Notes: generated by a model not told the origin, from the sequence alone. A stretch of DNA of 64,000 bases from CBDCFL01 sp965216135 (GCA_965216135.1 CBDCFL010000021.1:186001-250000), one strand, 5' to 3'; counted from the stretch's first letter, positions 50,486-59,767 are shown. Made by a program: numbers and translations.

Positions 50486-51360
50486 CACTGATTACTCCCG
50501 GTCTGGCCGTTTTTCGTGGCTTTCATGTGCTCAACGGCGGTCTGGCCAAGACGCAAAATCGGTCGCGCCGGATTGCGGAAATCGACAAGGATCAGGTCGC
50601 GATCCAGTAAATCCCGGGCCTGGTGCAGAGCCATGATCTGTTCAAGCGCTTCAAGAGGCTGAGTTTCCGGCAGCATGATCCGCTGGTCGCGGTCGAGCAC
50701 CAGATCCCAGCGCCGCTCGCCCACCCGCAGCAGGCCCCTGATCCGCTCTGCAACCGGCGCCGCGGCGGCAAGAAGCGCCAGAGCCTCGGGCACCGCCTGC
50801 TCAGCACCCAGCCCGGCCAGCAGCGGCAATTCCGGCCGGTCCAGACGCGAGGCGATCACCGCTACACGATGCCCCTCGCCGTCGAGCAGTTCCAGCCCAC
50901 CCTCTGCACGCCAGACGGCGGCGGGCTGACGCTCAACAATGTCCACCTGCAACACGCCGCCAGAGCGGATGCGCACATCGACGCGCGCGACCGCGTCCAG
51001 TTCGGCGATCCGCGCCTGCATTCCCGGCAAATCAAGGTCAAAGGACGTCAGCGGCAAATCCACCGGCACGATCTCGCGAATATCCTCGGCAATGCTGGCC
51101 GACGCGCCGTCGATGGCCATAACATGGACCATGAATTCCGGCCGCTCCTCGACGAAGCGGCGCAGTTCGGCGTATTTGGCCTGCATGGCAAACCGGTAGG
51201 TCTCGGTCGACCAGATCATGATTGCCGCTGTTGATAACGCCAGAAACGGCAAACCATAGCGCAGGTAGAACCTGAATGTCGGTGTCAGCCACAGCCGTTG
51301 CAGCCGATAGCGCAGGCGCGACGGGGCCGGATCGCGGCGGGTTGGATTTAGCGCAGACAT
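50485..51360 (-). CDS. ftsQ: cell division protein FtsQ
   Basis: About 291 residues. A short basic cytoplasmic part (PSRLRYRLQRLWLTPTFRFY) is followed by one membrane segment (YGLPFLALSTAAIMIW) and a periplasmic POTRA/FtsQ region with FMVHVMAIDGASASIAEDIR and LPLTSFDLDLPGMQARIAEL. VQVDIVERQPAAVWR-type text (GGVLQVDIVERQPAAVWRAE) is characteristic. It links the early and late division proteins. ATG 51360 has AAGGA upstream and overlaps ddl by 13 bases; a start at 51387 is possible. Confidence 0.93.
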   Translation of the reverse strand: MSALNPTRRDPAPSRLRYRLQRLWLTPTFRFYLRYGLPFLALSTAAIMIWSTETYRFAMQAKYAELRRFVEERPEFMVHVMAIDGASASIAEDIREIVPVDLPLTSFDLDLPGMQARIAELDAVARVDVRIRSGGVLQVDIVERQPAAVWRAEGGLELLDGEGHRVAVIASRLDRPELPLLAGLGAEQAVPEALALLAAAAPVAERIRGLLRVGERRWDLVLDRDQRIMLPETQPLEALEQIMALHQARDLLDRDLILVDFRNPARPILRLGQTAVEHMKATKNGQTGSNQ

Positions 51361-52262
51361 GACGCGTCCTTCACCATCCAGTCGCAAAACTCAGTAAAGG
51401 ATATGCCGCAATGCGCCGCCTGTTCAGGGCTGAGAGAGGTCGGCGTCATCCCCGGCTGGGTATTGGTTTCCAACAGGATCAGACCGTCGCGGCCGCGCGC
51501 CTCGTCCCAGCGGAAATCGGCGCGGCTAACACCCCGGCAGCCCAGAACAGCGTGCGCGCGCAGGGCCAGCGACCGGCAAGCGGTATCAATATCGTCAGGA
51601 ATGTCCGCAGGCACGACGTGGCGTGAGCCACCGTCATCGTATTTGGCGTGATAGTCGTACCACCCGTCGGTAACGATGTCGGTAACCGCCAGCGCCCTGT
51701 TGCCCATCACCGTGACCGTCAGTTCGCGCCCGGGCACATAATCTTCGACTATCATTTCATCGGGCAGGTCGCGGGCCAGACGCGGCGGGCCGTTGGCATT
51801 TTCCTGGACGATGTATACGCCGACGGAAGAGCCTTCGTTGTTTGGCTTGATCACATAGGGCGGTTTGAGGATGTGGCCCGCTTCGATCGCCTCGCGCGCG
51901 GCGATGACGCTTTGGGCGACCGGCAGGCCGACGGCGGCGAACACATCCTTGCTTTTCTGTTTGTCCATCGCCAGGGCCGAGGCCAAAACCCCGGAATGGG
52001 TATACGGGATGGCCATCCATTCGAGCAGGCCCTGAACGCACCCATCCTCACCCCAGCGCCCGTGCAGCGCGTTGAAGGCGACATCGGGGCTGGCCGCGGC
52101 CAGACGCGCGGCAAGGTCTGGACCGGCGTCCAGTTCTTCAACCTGATAATCTGCCTCCCGCAGTGCGGCGGCGCACTCGCGCCCCGATACCAGCGACACT
52201 TGGCGCTCAGCCGAAATGCCGCCCATCAATACCGCCACTTTGGGGGTTGCCCTGCTCGACAT
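51348..52262 (-). CDS. ddl: D-alanine--D-alanine ligase
   Basis: A 304-residue ATP-grasp enzyme. KVAVLMGGISAERQVSLVSG at the N-terminus and HGRWGEDGCVQGLLEWMAIP are typical. KPNNEGSSVGVYIV lies in the ATP-binding part, EDYVPGRELTVTVMGNRALA follows, and ETNTQPGMTPTSLSPEQA has the magnesium site. It joins two D-alanines for the peptidoglycan stem. The end overlaps ftsQ. It is 24 bases after murB on the same strand. Confidence 0.95.
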   Translation of the reverse strand: MSSRATPKVAVLMGGISAERQVSLVSGRECAAALREADYQVEELDAGPDLAARLAAASPDVAFNALHGRWGEDGCVQGLLEWMAIPYTHSGVLASALAMDKQKSKDVFAAVGLPVAQSVIAAREAIEAGHILKPPYVIKPNNEGSSVGVYIVQENANGPPRLARDLPDEMIVEDYVPGRELTVTVMGNRALAVTDIVTDGWYDYHAKYDDGGSRHVVPADIPDDIDTACRSLALRAHAVLGCRGVSRADFRWDEARGRDGLILLETNTQPGMTPTSLSPEQAAHCGISFTEFCDWMVKDASCLR

Positions 52263-52286
52263 GCCCCGGTCCGTATTTTTTGCCTG

Positions 52287-53246
52287 TTACCTGGCCTTTT
52301 TGTCGGCCAGTTGTTCATTTGCACGCGGGACTGCCTCACCAACCCGCATGATCTCCCATTCTAGGGAGATTCCCGACGTTTGGAAAACCCTTTTTCGCAC
52401 CTGCTCGCCCAGCGATTCCAGTTCCGCAGCCGTGGCAGCGCCGGTATTGGTCAGAAAGTTCGGATGTTTGGGGTGCATCTGGGCACCGCCCAGCGAAAAT
52501 CCGCGCAGGCCCGCGTCGTCGATAACTTTCCAGGCTTTGTGATCATCGCTGTCATCGGGCTGCCCGGTGGACGAAAACCCAGCAGGATTGCGAAAGGTCG
52601 ATCCGGCGGTGCGGTCCCTGGTCGGCTGGGTGGCGTCGCGCCGGGCCATCTGGTCAGCCATCTTTGCCTCAAGGACATCTGGGTCACCGGAGTGACCTTC
52701 AAACGTGGCCGATACCAGCACATGGCCGGGCGCCAGATCGCTGGACCGGTAGGCGAAATTCAGATCGCGCGCTGTCAGGGTCACAACCTCGCCTGTCCGG
52801 GTGATGGCCTGGGCTTGGGTGAAATGATCGCCAACGTAAGAGCCATAGCATCCTGCGTTCATCCTGACCGCGCCGCCGATGGCCCCGGGAATGGTGCGCA
52901 GAAAGGTCAGATCAACGCCAGCGCTTGCGGCCTTGCGCGCAACATGGGCATCGAGCGCCGCAGCACCTGCGGTGACGCGGGTGCGGTCGATGGTGATGGC
53001 GTTAAAGCCCCGCCCCAGCCGGACCACCACACCCCGAATGCCGCCATCGCGCACGATCAGGTTAGACCCGACGCCGATGGGAAATAACGGGACGGACGGG
53101 TCCAGGGCGGCCAGAAACTGGCTGAGGTCACCGGGATCGGCGGGTTGGAACAGCCAGTCGGCGGGGCCACCGACCCGCAGCCAGGTGAGGTCGTTCAGGG
53201 GGCGGTTGGGGGTCAGGGTGCCGCGGGTGGGGGGGAGATTGGTCAC
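52287..53246 (-). CDS. murB: UDP-N-acetylenolpyruvoylglucosamine reductase
   Basis: A 319-residue FAD enzyme. LTWLRVGGPADWLFQPADPG and PIGVGSNLIVRDGGIRGVVV bind FAD. FLRTIPGAIGGAVRMNAGCY and GSTFRNPAGFSSTG (catalytic Ser) are the active-site parts, followed by FSLGGAQMHPKHPNFLTNTG. It reduces the enolpyruvyl group to make UDP-MurNAc. The GTG start overlaps the stop of the unknown gene upstream by four bases. Full length for the Rhodobacterales type. Confidence 0.95.
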   Translation of the reverse strand: MTNLPPTRGTLTPNRPLNDLTWLRVGGPADWLFQPADPGDLSQFLAALDPSVPLFPIGVGSNLIVRDGGIRGVVVRLGRGFNAITIDRTRVTAGAAALDAHVARKAASAGVDLTFLRTIPGAIGGAVRMNAGCYGSYVGDHFTQAQAITRTGEVVTLTARDLNFAYRSSDLAPGHVLVSATFEGHSGDPDVLEAKMADQMARRDATQPTRDRTAGSTFRNPAGFSSTGQPDDSDDHKAWKVIDDAGLRGFSLGGAQMHPKHPNFLTNTGAATAAELESLGEQVRKRVFQTSGISLEWEIMRVGEAVPRANEQLADKKAR

Positions 53247-54457
53247 GGATTTGACGTGTCTTTAGGCGCAACCTCTTTGGCGCGCGTGGCAACGTCAGCA
53301 AGTTTTTTTCCGCCATAGGCGACGGCTGCGACGCCCGCCGCGACCAATATTGGCATACCGGCCAGAGCCATGATTCCTGTGGCCCCGCCAACCAAGACTA
53401 GCCGCGCGGTGCTGTCGACCAAATCGGCGGCGTTTTCCTTGGGCCATCTTTCGAATTCAGTCTTGAATTCTGCGAACAGCCCAATGCTTTCCAGCGCCTC
53501 GGCTTCGCTTGGCGCTCCATCTTCCGGGATCAGGTTTGCCAAACTCAGTAATGAGCAATGCATATCGGTGAGAAACGTCAAAACGTGTTCTTTCTCGGTC
53601 TGCGCGATATCTGAATCTGGATTCTTGCCGCGAATTCTTTCCATTTCATTATTCAGCACTGCCAACATCGCTTCCAGTTGCGCGTGAATGGCAGAAGCGT
53701 GTTTGGCGACATTCTGCTGAACAGATTCGATTGCCTGAGGGCTCGGCGATTTCCTGGCAATTACGCCGCGCTCGTCCAGCAATATTTTAATCACCGCGTG
53801 CACCCGCTCCGGCCCTGCATCCCAATCTTCCTTGGCCACCGCGCCCGCGATCTGGTTGAGAAGCGGCCAGTTGAGTGATCCGGCCAGCGCATCCTCGTAC
53901 CAGTTTATCCAGAAGCGCCAGGCTTCGCCTTTTTCCTCGAGAATTTCTTTGGCCCGGTCCCAGATGCCCGTGGGCGGGCTACCTAGGCCATACCACAGGG
54001 GTGTTTGCGAAAGGGCATTGCCCGTCGCCAATATCCGGCAATCACGGCGAACGGCCTCCCACAATGCGCTGATGCCCGACCTCGGGTAGGTCGAGTAAGC
54101 GTCGCGAATGCTTTGGCGGGCGTGGTATCCGCCGACACCGGTGGCGTAGGCGGCCATGGCGGCGGCCCGGGCGACCGGGTGTGTGTAGGCGGCGGCGGCT
54201 TCGTAGGCAGCACGGGCGGCAGCGCGGTTATCCTGGGTTGAATACACTCCAAAAACCCCGGAAGTAAGCAATGCACGGCAAATCGCCAATCCAAGCAAAT
54301 CAAATTGCGGCAGCATCGCTTTCTTTTCGATGTCCCAATAGACGGGCATCACCCGCATCGCTGAGCGAAACGCGACCGCGGGCCCGTGTTTGTTTTTTTG
54401 CTCACTCAGCCAATGAAATAAGCTATCTTCATCGCGGATGTCCTCGATCTCCACCAT
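53243..54457 (-). CDS. hypothetical protein within the division/cell-wall cluster
   Basis: About 404 residues; function not recognised. It starts MVEIEDIRDEDSLFHWLSEQ, then AVAFRSAMRVMPVYWD. A middle part is Ala-rich (NRAAARAAYEAAAAYTHPVA). A helical centre rich in Gln and Asn follows (QQNVAKHASAIHAQLEAMLA). Near the C-terminus is a hydrophobic segment (VLVGGATGIMALAGMPILVA, then AGVAAVAYGGKKLADVATR), so it may be membrane-anchored by its tail. GGGTAGGG precedes ATG 54457, and ATG 54490 overlapping DUF2484 is an alternative. The stop overlaps the murB start. I recall distant relatives with the same N-terminal pattern in Rhodobacterales, but no role. Confidence 0.75.
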   Translation of the reverse strand: MVEIEDIRDEDSLFHWLSEQKNKHGPAVAFRSAMRVMPVYWDIEKKAMLPQFDLLGLAICRALLTSGVFGVYSTQDNRAAARAAYEAAAAYTHPVARAAAMAAYATGVGGYHARQSIRDAYSTYPRSGISALWEAVRRDCRILATGNALSQTPLWYGLGSPPTGIWDRAKEILEEKGEAWRFWINWYEDALAGSLNWPLLNQIAGAVAKEDWDAGPERVHAVIKILLDERGVIARKSPSPQAIESVQQNVAKHASAIHAQLEAMLAVLNNEMERIRGKNPDSDIAQTEKEHVLTFLTDMHCSLLSLANLIPEDGAPSEAEALESIGLFAEFKTEFERWPKENAADLVDSTARLVLVGGATGIMALAGMPILVAAGVAAVAYGGKKLADVATRAKEVAPKDTSNP

Positions 54458-54462
54458 CTGCC

Positions 54463-54711
54463 CTACCCGCCCGTCATTCGTTTCGCCCATCGCCACATAT
54501 ACCAGACCGGCCAGCGCAGCACGCTGGCGGCGGCGATCAGGGCGAGCAGCGCGATGAACCAGCCGTTTTGGAGATAGACCCAGACCAGCAGCGGCAGGCC
54601 GACAGTCATCAGCGCATAGGCTGTGCGCCAGTGGTTGCGTTTGGCGGGCAACATAGCCGAGACATTGGCCACGACCAGCCACACAAAAGCGAGGATAAGC
54701 GAGGCGCTCAT
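54463..54711 (-). CDS. DUF2484 family membrane protein
   Basis: An 82-residue protein with three hydrophobic stretches (SASLILAFVWLVVANVSAML, ALMTVGLPLLVWVYL, FIALLALIAAASVLRWPVWY). This is the DUF2484 family, found in Rhodobacterales between murC and murB. The function is unknown. ATG at 54711 overlaps the stop of the neighbouring paralogue by four bases. Residues around MLPAKRNHWR and RWPVWYMWRWAKRM are shared in pattern with the second copy, indicating tandem duplication. Confidence 0.85.
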   Translation of the reverse strand: MSASLILAFVWLVVANVSAMLPAKRNHWRTAYALMTVGLPLLVWVYLQNGWFIALLALIAAASVLRWPVWYMWRWAKRMTGG

Positions 54712-54986
54712 GATTTCGGTTTTCGGCGGAATTCGGGCGGTAATTCCACCGTTTCGCCGCGGGCGCGCCGCCAGACATAGCGAAGCGGGTAGCGAAACAT
54801 CGACCCGAACGCTAATAGCGCGATCAGCGCCGCCCAAATGCCATAGTCAATCCCGATCAACACGATCAGCACCGGCGCTGCAACCAACAGCGGCAGGCCG
54901 GACCATTTCTGGTGGCGCATCGGCAGCATCGCGGTGATCGCTCCCAACAGCACCCAGAAAAATCCTGCGATAATGGATGGGGTCAT
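54708..54986 (-). CDS. DUF2484 family membrane protein, second paralogue
   Basis: A 92-residue small membrane protein. PSIIAGFFWVLLGAITAMLP, LPLLVAAPVLIVLIGIDYGI and WAALIALLAFGSMFRYPLRY are its hydrophobic parts. A basic tail (RGETVELPPEFRRKPKS) follows. MLPMRHQKW parallels MLPAKRNHW in the other copy. It lies 97 bases after murC, on the same strand. The ATGA overlap with the next gene shows translational coupling. Confidence 0.85.
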   Translation of the reverse strand: MTPSIIAGFFWVLLGAITAMLPMRHQKWSGLPLLVAAPVLIVLIGIDYGIWAALIALLAFGSMFRYPLRYVWRRARGETVELPPEFRRKPKS

Positions 54987-55083
54987 GTAGTCCTCGGGTC
55001 TGGCTGGCGCGCATCGCTTTCTGCGGGCGCTCTTCGGCATTTGGCAGCGAGTAGGGCCGCAAGCCCGCCCAAGCGCACGCCGG

Positions 55084-56493
55084 TCACTGCGCGGCTTTCA
55101 GCTTGTCGGGCAGTTCATTGGCCCAGGTTGAGATCGTGCCAGCGCCGAGACAAACAACGATATCGCCCGGTTTGGTCTGCTCCAGAACCAGGCGGGTCAG
55201 ATCGTCCTGTTTTTCAAGCGCCACCGCGTGCCGGTGCCCATGCGCGATCAGGCCCGCCACAAGATCATCGCGGCTGGCCCCGGGGATGGGGTCTTCGCCC
55301 GCCGAAAACACCTCAGCAATGGCGACAACATCGGCATCGTTGAAACAGGCGCAAAAATCGCCGAACAGGTTTGACAGGCGTGTGTAACGATGCGGCTGAT
55401 GCACGGCGATCACCCGGCCATCGCTGGCTTGCCGGGCGGCTTTCAGCACGGCGGCAATCTCAACCGGGTGGTGGCCGTAATCGTCGATGATAGTGACGCC
55501 ATCTACCTCTGCCACTTTCGTAAACCGCCGGTTCACCCCGCCAAATGCCGCCAGCGCGTCAGGAATTTCTGCCGCCTTCATGCCCAGATGGCGGGCAACG
55601 GCAACCGCGGCAAGCGCATTGGATACGTTATGATCGCCCGGCATCGGCAAGGTGCAGCCCTCGATCACCATGTCGTCTGCTTGCAAGCCAATATCAAAAT
55701 GCGCGACGCCCTTGCGATAGGTCAGGTTCATCGCCCGCACGTCGGCCTGTGAATTGAACCCGAACGTCACCACGCGCCGGTCAGTGATCCGGCCCACCAG
55801 TGCCTGGACTTCCGGGTGGTCGGTGCAGCAGACCGCCAACCCGTAGAACGGAATGTTCGAGACGAAATCGTAGAACCCCTGTCGCAGGTTTTCGATCGTG
55901 CCCCAGTGTTCCATGTGTTCAGCGTCAATGTTGGTGACAATCGCAATTGTGGCGGGCAGGCGGTTGAAAGTGCCGTCTGACTCGTCGGCCTCGACAACCA
56001 TCCACTCGCCCTGCCCCATCCGCGCGTTGGACCCATAAGCATGGATGATGCCGCCATTGATCACGGTCGGGTCTATGCCGCCGCCGACCAGCACTTCGGC
56101 CACCATCGTCGTTGTCGTGGTCTTGCCGTGGGTGCCGCCGACGGCGATGTTGGATTTCAGCCGCATCAGCTCGGCCAGCATCTCGGCGCGGCGCACCACC
56201 GGCAGACCGGCCGCGCGCGCCGCATCCAGTTCGGTGTTGCCCGGTTTAATGGCGCTGGAGATGACAACAACCTGGGCACCCTCAAGATTTTCCGCCCGCT
56301 GGCCTTCAAATATCCGTGCGCCCTTGGCCGCCAGCCGCTCGGTGATCTTGGTTGATTTCAGGTCAGAGCCCTGAACCTGGTAGCCATGATTGACCAGCAC
56401 CTCGGCAATGCCCGACATGCCGATACCGCCGATGCCGACAAAATGGATCGGGCCCATATCGGTGGGTAATTTGGTCGCCGCTGCGGCACTCAT
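55084..56493 (-). CDS. murC: UDP-N-acetylmuramate--L-alanine ligase
   Basis: A 469-residue Mur ligase. GPIHFVGIGGIGMSGIAEVL is the N-terminal nucleotide-binding region, AVGGTHGKTTTTTMVAEVLV the ATP P-loop, and MVVEADESDGTFNRLPATIA the metal region. IIDDYGHHPVEIAAVLKAAR and AVHQPHRYTRLSNLFGDFCA are typical of MurC. It adds L-alanine to UDP-MurNAc in the cytoplasm. The start overlaps the murG stop by four bases. Confidence 0.96.
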   Translation of the reverse strand: MSAAAATKLPTDMGPIHFVGIGGIGMSGIAEVLVNHGYQVQGSDLKSTKITERLAAKGARIFEGQRAENLEGAQVVVISSAIKPGNTELDAARAAGLPVVRRAEMLAELMRLKSNIAVGGTHGKTTTTTMVAEVLVGGGIDPTVINGGIIHAYGSNARMGQGEWMVVEADESDGTFNRLPATIAIVTNIDAEHMEHWGTIENLRQGFYDFVSNIPFYGLAVCCTDHPEVQALVGRITDRRVVTFGFNSQADVRAMNLTYRKGVAHFDIGLQADDMVIEGCTLPMPGDHNVSNALAAVAVARHLGMKAAEIPDALAAFGGVNRRFTKVAEVDGVTIIDDYGHHPVEIAAVLKAARQASDGRVIAVHQPHRYTRLSNLFGDFCACFNDADVVAIAEVFSAGEDPIPGASRDDLVAGLIAHGHRHAVALEKQDDLTRLVLEQTKPGDIVVCLGAGTISTWANELPDKLKAAQ

Positions 56494-57593
56494 GGCTTGG
56501 TTCCTGTTTCAGCCAGTGTTTCGATCATCTCCACCAGACGCGCCGTCGCATCCAGCCGCGCCAGCGCCAGCGCCGCATGGGCCATTTTGACCGCAGCGTC
56601 CGGTATCGACAGAACCGCCTCGATCTGCTCTGCCAGCGCGGCCGCGTCAAGCCTGCTTTCGGGGATCAGGATCGCCGCGCCCGCATCCACCAGTGCGCGG
56701 GCGTTGGCCACCTGGTGGTTCCCGGCGGCGGCGGCGAAGGGGATCAGGATCGCGGGCCGCCCGATAGCGGCCAGATCGGCAAGGGTAGAAGCACCGGCGC
56801 GGGAGATAACCAGCTGTGCATCGGCTATCCGGTCAGCGATGTCATCGAAAAAAGGCGCGCAGTCGGCGGTGATCCCGGCCCGATCATAGAAACCCTGAAC
56901 GCGCGCCAGGTCTTCCGGCCTAGCCTGATGGCTGATCCGCAAATGTTGCGTGAGACCTGGCGGCAAGTCAGCGATAGCCTGCGGCACCACATCCGACAAT
57001 ATCCGCGCGCCCTGGCTACCGCCGATGATCAGCACCGACATCGGATATTGGCCGGGCGGAATATAAGGCGCACCCTCACGCTTGACGATATTTGCACGCA
57101 CCGGATTGCCGGTGTGCTGGCTGGTGACCCCGCCGGGCAGCGACGTTGGCCAAGTGCCGCAGGCAACCGCATCAACGCGGGCCGCAAACAGCCGGTTGGC
57201 GCGGCCGAGCACGCCGTTTTGTTCGTGGATCATGCGCGGGCGGCGCAGGGCCCAAGCCGCTGCCAGCGCCGGGATCGACGGATAGCCGCCAAAGCCCACC
57301 ACCACCTTGGGGCGGTCGCGCAGCATGCCCCAAATCGCGGTGACGACACCCGCGCACAGACGAAACGGAGCGACCGCGCGCGCCAGAAGCGGCCCGCGTG
57401 AGAATGTCGCGCTGGCAACCTGTTCGATCTCGATCACATGGGGAAAGCCACCGCTGTAGCGTGCACCACGTTCGTCGGTCGATAATTTGACCCGCCAGCC
57501 CTTGCGCAACACCGCCTCGGCCAGCGCCTGGGCGGGAAACATATGCCCGCCGGTGCCGCCCGCGGCGATGACCAAAAGGGGCGGCCTAGCCAT
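56490..57593 (-). CDS. murG: UDP-GlcNAc:undecaprenyl-PP-MurNAc-pentapeptide GlcNAc transferase
   Basis: A 367-residue GT-B glycosyltransferase. LVIAAGGTGGHMFPAQALAE is the N-terminal motif, MIHEQNGVLGRANRLFAARV and SVLIIGGSQGARILSDVVPQ follow, and the UDP-GlcNAc site has ISRAGASTLADLAAIGRPAI. It makes lipid II at the inner face of the membrane. It overlaps murC at its 3' end and is four bases after ftsW, so the three genes form one unit. Confidence 0.96.
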   Translation of the reverse strand: MARPPLLVIAAGGTGGHMFPAQALAEAVLRKGWRVKLSTDERGARYSGGFPHVIEIEQVASATFSRGPLLARAVAPFRLCAGVVTAIWGMLRDRPKVVVGFGGYPSIPALAAAWALRRPRMIHEQNGVLGRANRLFAARVDAVACGTWPTSLPGGVTSQHTGNPVRANIVKREGAPYIPPGQYPMSVLIIGGSQGARILSDVVPQAIADLPPGLTQHLRISHQARPEDLARVQGFYDRAGITADCAPFFDDIADRIADAQLVISRAGASTLADLAAIGRPAILIPFAAAAGNHQVANARALVDAGAAILIPESRLDAAALAEQIEAVLSIPDAAVKMAHAALALARLDATARLVEMIETLAETGTKP

Positions 57594-57597
57594 ATGA

Positions 57598-58764
57598 CTA
57601 ACGGTGCCGCTGGATCAGATAATCGCTGATGGCACCTTGTGGACGGGTGCGGGTTATGGCCAGCAACATGCCGACAGCGATCCCACCGGCGATCAGCGAC
57701 GAACCGCCGTAGGACACAAACGGCAGGGTCATGCCCTTGGCCGGCAGCATCCGCACGGCAACACCGGTGTTGATCAGCGCCTGAACGGCAAAGATGCACA
57801 CCAGCCCGGTGCCGGCCAGGCGCGCAAACGGATCACGCTCGCGCATCAGCCGGATCAGCGAGCGCAGTGTCACGACGACATAAAGTGCAAGGATCAGCAG
57901 AACCAGCACCAGCCCGTATTCCTCGGCCGCGACCGCGATGATGAAATCGGTATGGGCGTCGGGCAGCGACCACTTGACTTCACCCTCACCGACACCGACG
58001 CCGAAAAATCTACCTTCCTGAATGGCGTTAGTGGCGTAGCCAAGCTGGGTGCGCGGGTCGAGTTCCGGGGACAAAAAACCGTCGATGCGGCTCGCGAAAT
58101 GCTCGGATTTCTGGTAGGTCAGTGTCCCTGCCCCAAGCGTCAACAGACCGAGCGCAATAAGCAATGGTATCGAAGCGCCGCCGACGAAATACATCACCCC
58201 CCAGCCGAACAGGATCAGACAGGCCTGCCCGAAATCGGGCTGCATCGCCAAAAGCGCTGCGACGATCAGCGCGATCACCAGAGAATAGAGGCGCCCCGGC
58301 GGTCCGCCAATTTCCTGCGACGCCGCCATCAGCCAGGCGCAGATCACCACGAAAGCCGGTTTCAGAAATTCCGACGGCTGCAGCGACCCGAAGCCGAGCG
58401 AATACCATCTGACCGCGCCTTTGCCGAAATCCGTGCCGAAAACCGGCAGCAGAGCCATCGCGACGAGCGTGATAAAAAACCCGATAACGCCAAGCCGCCT
58501 GATCTGGCGCGGGGTCAGGATCGTCAGCAACAGCATCACCACCATCGCCAGCCCGCCAAAGATAATCTGGCGCTCGACATAATAAAATGCCGGCAATCCG
58601 TTGCGTTCGGCCAGGGGCGGCGAGGCGGCCAGCCCTAACAGCAGACCCAAGCCAAACAGAGTGAAAATGCAAAGAATGCTGACCTTGTCCACGCTGCGCC
58701 ACCAGCGGGGCAAGATCGGATCGCCGCGCCCTGCCGGAACCGCGCCGTAGACCATTTCCGTCAT
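57598..58764 (-). CDS. ftsW: peptidoglycan glycosyltransferase FtsW (SEDS family)
   Basis: A 388-residue polytopic membrane protein with about ten hydrophobic segments. The SEDS marks are GAVRWYSLGFGSLQPSEFLK (central), FIIAVAAEEYGLVLVLLILA and the C-terminal INTGVAVRMLPAKGMTLPFV with SYGGSSLIAGGIAVGMLL. It polymerises septal glycan together with FtsI. In most relatives murD and mraY precede it; here the next feature upstream is a tRNA gene on the same strand, so the cluster ends at this point. Confidence 0.95.
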   Translation of the reverse strand: MTEMVYGAVPAGRGDPILPRWWRSVDKVSILCIFTLFGLGLLLGLAASPPLAERNGLPAFYYVERQIIFGGLAMVVMLLLTILTPRQIRRLGVIGFFITLVAMALLPVFGTDFGKGAVRWYSLGFGSLQPSEFLKPAFVVICAWLMAASQEIGGPPGRLYSLVIALIVAALLAMQPDFGQACLILFGWGVMYFVGGASIPLLIALGLLTLGAGTLTYQKSEHFASRIDGFLSPELDPRTQLGYATNAIQEGRFFGVGVGEGEVKWSLPDAHTDFIIAVAAEEYGLVLVLLILALYVVVTLRSLIRLMRERDPFARLAGTGLVCIFAVQALINTGVAVRMLPAKGMTLPFVSYGGSSLIAGGIAVGMLLAITRTRPQGAISDYLIQRHR

Positions 58765-58903
58765 TTCAGATTCCGCCTGGAACTGCCTGTATTCGCCCGG
58801 TTAACCGGGTCTGGTGGGTCATCATTAGCGAATAATGTGTTGAAGGGCCAGCGAAATGGCGGCTTCGGCGGTATGCCGCGCGCGGATCACTTGGCGGGAT
58901 AAT

Positions 58904-58978
<75 letters not shown>

Positions 58979-59176
58979 GTCCGGGCGCATCCTTTAGCGC
59001 CACTTGCCGCGCTGGGCAAGTCCTCGCATTTGTCTCGGACGCGCTTAATTCTCAGTGCAGGCTTGCGCACAGTAAAAATCGAGCGGATGCCGACGAAAGC
59101 GCGCGGCGAGGTGTTATGTGAACATCCTCAACGCCCATATCTCGGGTGTAAACGAAACAGCTCGCACTCGTCTGCC

Positions 59177-59620
59177 CTATTCAGCCAGTTCCGCAATTGG
59201 TTCGGCACTCGACTTTTCCCCGACCTTGCGCCCCAATTTGCAAATCAGAACCTCAACATCGGCCATTTCGCGTTTGCGATTTACGCTGAGCTTGCCAAGC
59301 GACGGATGTTGAAGCGTGTGGCCTTGTGACAAAAGGCGTCCCAACTCGTCCATTGCCGCGTCCAGAACCGGGCGCACTTTTTGGGCGCGCAAACCGGTGC
59401 GGGCTGCTACGCGCAACAGGAATTCTCTTTGCTTGACGATCTCGCTCAAATCCGGTGCGGCCTGTTCTTCGATGGTTTCCCCATCTTCGGCGATGGTTGC
59501 CGGTTCTGCTGTTTGCGCCAGATCGGCCGTTGACTCGGGTTCGGCGATTTTTGCCGTGTCGGGCTCGTCGACCGATTCGGCGATTTTGGCGGTGCTCGTT
59601 TTGGTGCGGGTCGTGACCAT
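59177..59620 (-). CDS. HU-like DNA-binding protein with acidic N-terminal extension
   Basis: A 147-residue protein. The first ~60 residues are Thr/Ala/Glu-rich and acidic with repeated TAKIAE and AEPxT units. The C-terminal part is an HU/IHF-like fold: LSEIVKQREFLLRVAARTGL, RAQKVRPVLDAAMDELGRLL, SQGHTLQHPSLGKLSVNRKR and VLICKLGRK. It should bind DNA without the canonical proline arm being clear. ATG 59620 follows AGGGGG; a further start at 59644 exists. It lies between tRNA-Val and lon, a context I recall from Rhodobacterales. The role is probably nucleoid-associated. Confidence 0.75.
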   Translation of the reverse strand: MVTTRTKTSTAKIAESVDEPDTAKIAEPESTADLAQTAEPATIAEDGETIEEQAAPDLSEIVKQREFLLRVAARTGLRAQKVRPVLDAAMDELGRLLSQGHTLQHPSLGKLSVNRKREMADVEVLICKLGRKVGEKSSAEPIAELAE

Positions 59621-59767
59621 CTTGGCCCCCTGCTCAATTATCATTATTTCTCAGCATATAGACGATCGGCCGGTGCCGATACAAGCGCTGGTGCGGGCTG
59701 CGCAAAATTGGCCGGAACCTGTGATCTTTTGGTGCGCGGATTGCGCGCAATAAAAAGCTGCCCAGAG

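Noticed and set aside
59138..59175. Sequence GGTGTAAACGAA downstream of tRNA-Val resembling its anticodon region
   Set aside because: Only about a dozen bases match and no cloverleaf can be formed, so a tRNA remnant is not supported.
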